A stretch of DNA of 64,000 nt from Maritimibacter sp. (lineage in GTDB: Bacteria > Pseudomonadota > Alphaproteobacteria > Rhodobacterales > Rhodobacteraceae), in NCBI GenBank assembly GCA_002695005.1, contig NZNT01000015.1:186001-250000 (forward strand), in the 5' to 3' direction. Shown one piece after another: positions 61,878-64,000 of the stretch. The stretch's first letter is position 1; the number at the start of each line of letters is the position of its first letter. The translations under genes were made by a program, and so were the position numbers. The notes beneath the pieces are model-generated. The model was not told the DNA's origin. It did not search any database and worked only from the letters and a program-made list of their open reading frames with translations.

Positions 61878-61903
61878 GGAACTTTCCGAGTCCGTTTACC
61901 GTT
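61878..61903 (+). promoter_or_regulatory. EcfG-like promoter for micro-gene 1
   Basis: GGAAC (61878-61882), 17 bases, CGTT (61900-61903): an exact match to the general-stress EcfG consensus of alphaproteobacteria. The start would be about 48 bases before the micro-gene ATG. Whether this organism has EcfG is not visible. Confidence 0.45.
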
Positions 61904-61957
61904 TCTTAGGTAACAGCCCGACAGGATCGGGCCTGCTCATACCTGGGAGAGACCGAC

Positions 61958-62026
61958 ATGAAGACGTTTGCCCTCATCACGATCGGATGGTTCGCCGCTG
62001 GAAGCACGCTTGCCCTTCTGGTCTGA
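61958..62026 (+). CDS. Micro-gene 1: 22-residue hydrophobic peptide
   Basis: ATG at 61958 after GGGAGA at seven bases; 22 codons and TGA at 62024-62026. The peptide begins MKTFALITIGWFAAG and ends LALLV: one Lys, then a membrane-spanning stretch. It could be a small membrane protein. An intrinsic terminator starts 19 bases after the stop, and an EcfG-like promoter stands upstream, so it is a complete one-gene unit too short for ordinary gene finders. No homologue can be named. Confidence 0.5.
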   Translation: MKTFALITIGWFAAGSTLALLV

Positions 62027-62044
62027 CCGACCGCCCACCTAAAC

Positions 62045-62082
62045 AAAAAGCCCGTGCGCTCGGCGTGCGGGCCTTTTGTTTT
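62045..62082 (+). terminator. Intrinsic terminator of micro-gene 1
   Basis: GCCCGTGC (62050-62057) pairs with GTGCGGGC (62065-62072) with two wobble pairs, followed by CTTTTGTTTT. The flanking A run would allow it to work in reverse as well. Confidence 0.8.
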
Positions 62083-62280
62083 CAATACGCCTGTTCCGTG
62101 AGCATGGCGCCAGCGAGCAGATGCGGAAAGGGTCTTGGGCCGTGGCGCCCTGTTTGGCACCCCTATCCTCCAACGATCTGATCTGAATGCGTTTTTCTTG
62201 ATCGCCTGCGCGGCCTACGCTTGCGTATCCTCCGACGATAACCGAGTCGCTGCGTCTCATAGGCGAAACCTCGCGCACTT

Positions 62281-62319
62281 GTGACCTGCATCAATGACAC
62301 GGGGCAACAATTCGATAAA
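62281..62319 (+). promoter_or_regulatory. FNR-type box and -10 element for micro-gene 2
   Basis: GTGAC-CTGC-ATCAA (62281-62294) matches the FNR family box TTGAT-N4-ATCAA except in the first half at positions 1 and 5. GATAAA (62314-62319) is a fair -10. A start near 62327 puts the box centre close to -40, as in class II FNR promoters. Confidence 0.45.
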
Positions 62320-62352
62320 AGTGTCCCTATCCAAAAGCAGGGGACAGAAAAC

Positions 62353-62421
62353 ATGCTTCGTATGTGGATCGCCACAGTACTCGGTTTTGCGGCTCTTTAC
62401 GCGGTTGCTATCGCAGCCTGA
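62353..62421 (+). CDS. Micro-gene 2: 22-residue hydrophobic peptide
   Basis: ATG at 62353 after AGGGGA at eight bases; 22 codons and TGA at 62419-62421. The peptide begins MLRMWIATVLGFAAL and ends YAVAIAA: one Arg then a single membrane helix. It has the same length and plan as micro-gene 1, 327 bases upstream. An FNR-like promoter and an own terminator bracket it. A role in low-oxygen respiration (as for other tiny oxidase subunits) is conceivable but not shown. Confidence 0.5.
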   Translation: MLRMWIATVLGFAALYAVAIAA

Positions 62422-62448
62422 CGGAGAACAAACCAAAAAAGAAGAAAT

Positions 62449-62487
62449 GGAGCGCTGGGATGGCAGTCCCGCGCTCCTTTCTTTTTT
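62449..62487 (+). terminator. Intrinsic terminator of micro-gene 2
   Basis: GGAGCGC (62449-62455) pairs with GCGCTCC (62471-62477), with an inner GGGA/TCCC stem, followed by TTTCTTTTTT. Confidence 0.88.
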
Positions 62488-62503
62488 GGGGCTCCGTGCG
62501 CGA

Positions 62504-62821
62504 TCAGTCGTGGCCTGAGTCCCGCATCACCCGCCCGAAATGCCATGACAGGACCAGCGCCATCACGAGGCCGCCGAGCGCGACTGCGATCAGATGCGCC
62601 GTGCCGGTCCCGTCGAACCCTGCGACCGGACAGAGGAGCGCCCAGGCGGCGATGCCGTTCGCCGCGCCCCAGAGCACGTTGACCGCCGGGCGCGACATGC
62701 CGACGCCGGGCGGCTTGGCGAAGGGCGAAGGGAAAGCGCGGCCCTGAATGCCCGCAATGAAATGCGGCAGCATGTTCACAAAGAACATGGCGCCGAAGAA
62801 TTCTGCGATGAGCGTGCCCAT
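62504..62821 (-). CDS. Small membrane protein, function unknown
   Basis: A 105-residue protein with three hydrophobic stretches: LIAEFFGAMFFVNMLPHFIA, VNVLWGAANGIAAWALLCPV and AHLIAVALGGLVMALVLSWH, and a loop with PSPFAKPPGVGMSRP. GCAGGAGGTGAACC precedes the ATG, a very good ribosome site. The family is not recognised. It lies between micro-gene 2 (convergent) and the pyruvate dehydrogenase terminator on the same strand, so it has its own promoter. Confidence 0.8.
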   Translation of the reverse strand: MGTLIAEFFGAMFFVNMLPHFIAGIQGRAFPSPFAKPPGVGMSRPAVNVLWGAANGIAAWALLCPVAGFDGTGTAHLIAVALGGLVMALVLSWHFGRVMRDSGHD

Positions 62822-62875
62822 GGTTCACCTCCTGCGGATCAGGGTGGCTGGACCGCGGCTGTGGATCAAGCGATG

Positions 62876-62904
62876 AAAAAGGCCGCGCGGTCGCCCGCAC
62901 GGCC
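62876..62904 (-). terminator. Intrinsic terminator of the pyruvate dehydrogenase operon
   Basis: Read on the minus strand, a 10-base-pair stem (62904-62895 with 62890-62881, one wobble) is followed by five T. It lies 25 bases after the E2 stop. Confidence 0.85.
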
Positions 62905-62928
62905 CTGTTCAGACATGATGGCGGGCGC

Positions 62929-64000
62929 TCAGGCCAGCATCATCATCGGGTTTTCGAGGTTCTGGACGATCTGCTCAAGCAACTGCGCCCCGAGCGCCCC
63001 GTCGATGACCCGGTGATCGACCGACAGCGTGACGGACATGATCGTGGCCACCTCCACCGCGCCTTCGTCGTTGACCACCGGCTTCTTCACGCCCGCGCCG
63101 ACGGCGAGGATGCCGCCATGCGGCGGGTTGATGACCGCGTCGAAGTTGTCGATGCCGAACATGCCGAGGTTCGAGACCGCGAAGCTGCCGCCCTGATACT
63201 CATGCGGCGCGAGCTTGCGGTCGCGGGCGCGTGCGGCGAGGTCTTTCATCTCGGCAGACAGCGCCGACAGCGACTTCATGTCCGCGTCCTTGAGCACCGG
63301 GGTGAACAGCCCGCCCTCGATTGCCACGGCCACGGCAACGTCGGACGGTTTCAGCTTCAGCACCCGGTCGCCCGCCCAGACGGCATTGGCATCCGGGATC
63401 GCCTGAAGCGCCAGCGCCGAGGCCTTGATGATGAAGTCGTTGACCGACAGCTTCACGCCGCGCCCTTCGAGCTGCTTGTTGAGCTGCGAACGGAACTTGA
63501 GCAGCGCGTCGAGCCGGATGTCGCGGCGCAAGTAGAAGTGCGGGATCGTCTGCTTGGCTTCGGTCAGCCGCGCGGCGATCGTCTTGCGCATCCCGTCGAG
63601 CTTGACCTCTTCGAACTCGCGCCCTTCGTACATCTTGAGCACGGTCTCGGCGCCCATGCCGGTGGGCATGGAGCCGCCACCGCCTGCTGCCGGTGCGGCC
63701 GCAGGTTTCGCCTCGTCCTTGGCCGGAGCGGCAGAGGGCTTGGCGTCCAGCACGTCGGCCTTGACGATCCGGCCCTTGGGACCGGTGCCCTTGATCTGGG
63801 AGAGGTCGAGTCCCTTGTCCTTGGCGATCCGGCGCGCGAGCGGCGAGGCGAAGATGCGCTCTCCTTTGCCGTCGGTAGGGGCCGGGATCGGGCCGGTGGA
63901 TTGCGGGGCAGGGGTCTCGGCCTTGCCCGGGTCGGGCGTTGCCGTATTGGGGCTCGCTTGTGCTTCGGTCGGGGCCTTTTCATCGGCGCTTCCGCCAGAG
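62929..64000 (-). CDS. pdhC: Pyruvate dehydrogenase E2 component (dihydrolipoamide acetyltransferase), carboxy part
   Basis: The frame stays open to the window edge; about 356 residues are visible. A Pro/Ala/Thr/Glu linker is followed by the E1/E3-binding domain (IFASPLARRIAKDKGLDLSQ, IKGTGPKGRIVKADV) and a second linker. The catalytic domain then runs from EEVKLDGMRKTIAARLTEAK through HFYLRRDIRLDALLKFRSQL to SVTLSVDHRVIDGALGAQLL with the active-site His and Asp. It transfers acetyl groups to CoA. The lipoyl domain is outside. The linker composition and PSBD match the pyruvate, not the oxoglutarate, enzyme. Confidence 0.95.
   Translation of the reverse strand, partial: SGGSADEKAPTEAQASPNTATPDPGKAETPAPQSTGPIPAPTDGKGERIFASPLARRIAKDKGLDLSQIKGTGPKGRIVKADVLDAKPSAAPAKDEAKPAAAPAAGGGGSMPTGMGAETVLKMYEGREFEEVKLDGMRKTIAARLTEAKQTIPHFYLRRDIRLDALLKFRSQLNKQLEGRGVKLSVNDFIIKASALALQAIPDANAVWAGDRVLKLKPSDVAVAVAIEGGLFTPVLKDADMKSLSALSAEMKDLAARARDRKLAPHEYQGGSFAVSNLGMFGIDNFDAVINPPHGGILAVGAGVKKPVVNDEGAVEVATIMSVTLSVDHRVIDGALGAQLLEQIVQNLENPMMMLA

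Overview
The window is a chromosomal segment of a GC-rich alphaproteobacterium, most likely a member of the Rhodobacteraceae (Roseobacter or Rhodobacter group). The evidence is a complete RcGTA-type gene transfer agent (GTA) cluster, a tRNA-His with A73 and no G-1, a LexA box of the alphaproteobacterial GTTC-N7-GTTC form, many GANTC (CcrM) sites, and gene neighbourhoods such as nrdR-ribD, suv3-like helicase/S4/fdxA/carD, and rpoH after an RluA-family gene. No integrase, insertion sequence, CRISPR array or rRNA operon is visible. Most genes look like stable core genome; the clearest foreign-looking gene is a lower-GC HTH gene at 2.6-3.1 kb.

Layout. 0-3.1 kb: end of dnaG, rpoD, and a small HTH-DUF1488 regulator converging on rpoD. 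3.3-5.1 kb: small hypothetical, dienelactone hydrolase, YjbQ protein. 5.2-16.4 kb: the riboflavin operon nrdR-ribD ... ribE ... ribB-ribH-nusB, interrupted by an oppositely oriented capsule export block (kpsC, Wza-like lipoprotein, kpsS) and by a Tat-exported metallo-hydrolase. 16.5-20.1 kb: nitroreductase, a candidate structured ncRNA, SOS-controlled mmcB, tRNA-His and a tandem pair of related lipoproteins. 20.1-25.6 kb: rluD-like gene, heat-shock sigma factor rpoH, oxidoreductase, dipeptidase, DksA/TraR zinc finger. 25.7-33.4 kb: pepF, three Tad-type pilus/surface proteins, pirin, lysophospholipase with SCP2 protein. 33.4-40.2 kb: TPR protein, Suv3-like RNA helicase, S4 protein, fdxA, carD, cobS and cobT. 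40.2-46.4 kb: Kef-type antiporter, Aer-type PAS protein and a large single-pass protein that appears to join a PilM/GspL-like amino end to a PilP-like carboxy end. 46.7-60.5 kb: the GTA structural operon, small terminase through the host-contact megatron protein. 60.5-64 kb: DksA-like protein, cysE, two micro-genes for ~22-residue membrane peptides, a small membrane protein and the end of the pyruvate dehydrogenase E2 gene.

How the parts work together. The rib genes make FMN/FAD precursors. The GTA block encodes packaging motor, portal, protease, capsid, connector proteins, tail tube, tape measure, baseplate hub, cell-wall peptidase and receptor-contact protein of a small siphovirus-like particle; its regulator, lysis genes and head spikes are not in the window. 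rpoD, rpoH and carD make the segment rich in transcription initiation factors.

Signals not explained by ordinary gene calls: six GANTC methylation sites within 103 bases upstream of rpoD; a minus-strand RNA candidate with promoter, 161-base closed fold and terminator before the nitroreductase gene; two strong consecutive hairpins between the GTA capsid and connector genes; two micro-genes, one behind an EcfG-like and one behind an FNR-like promoter, each with its own ribosome site and intrinsic terminator; and two families of GC-rich palindromic intergenic repeats. Gene functions are assigned by recognising family motifs by eye; no database search was run.
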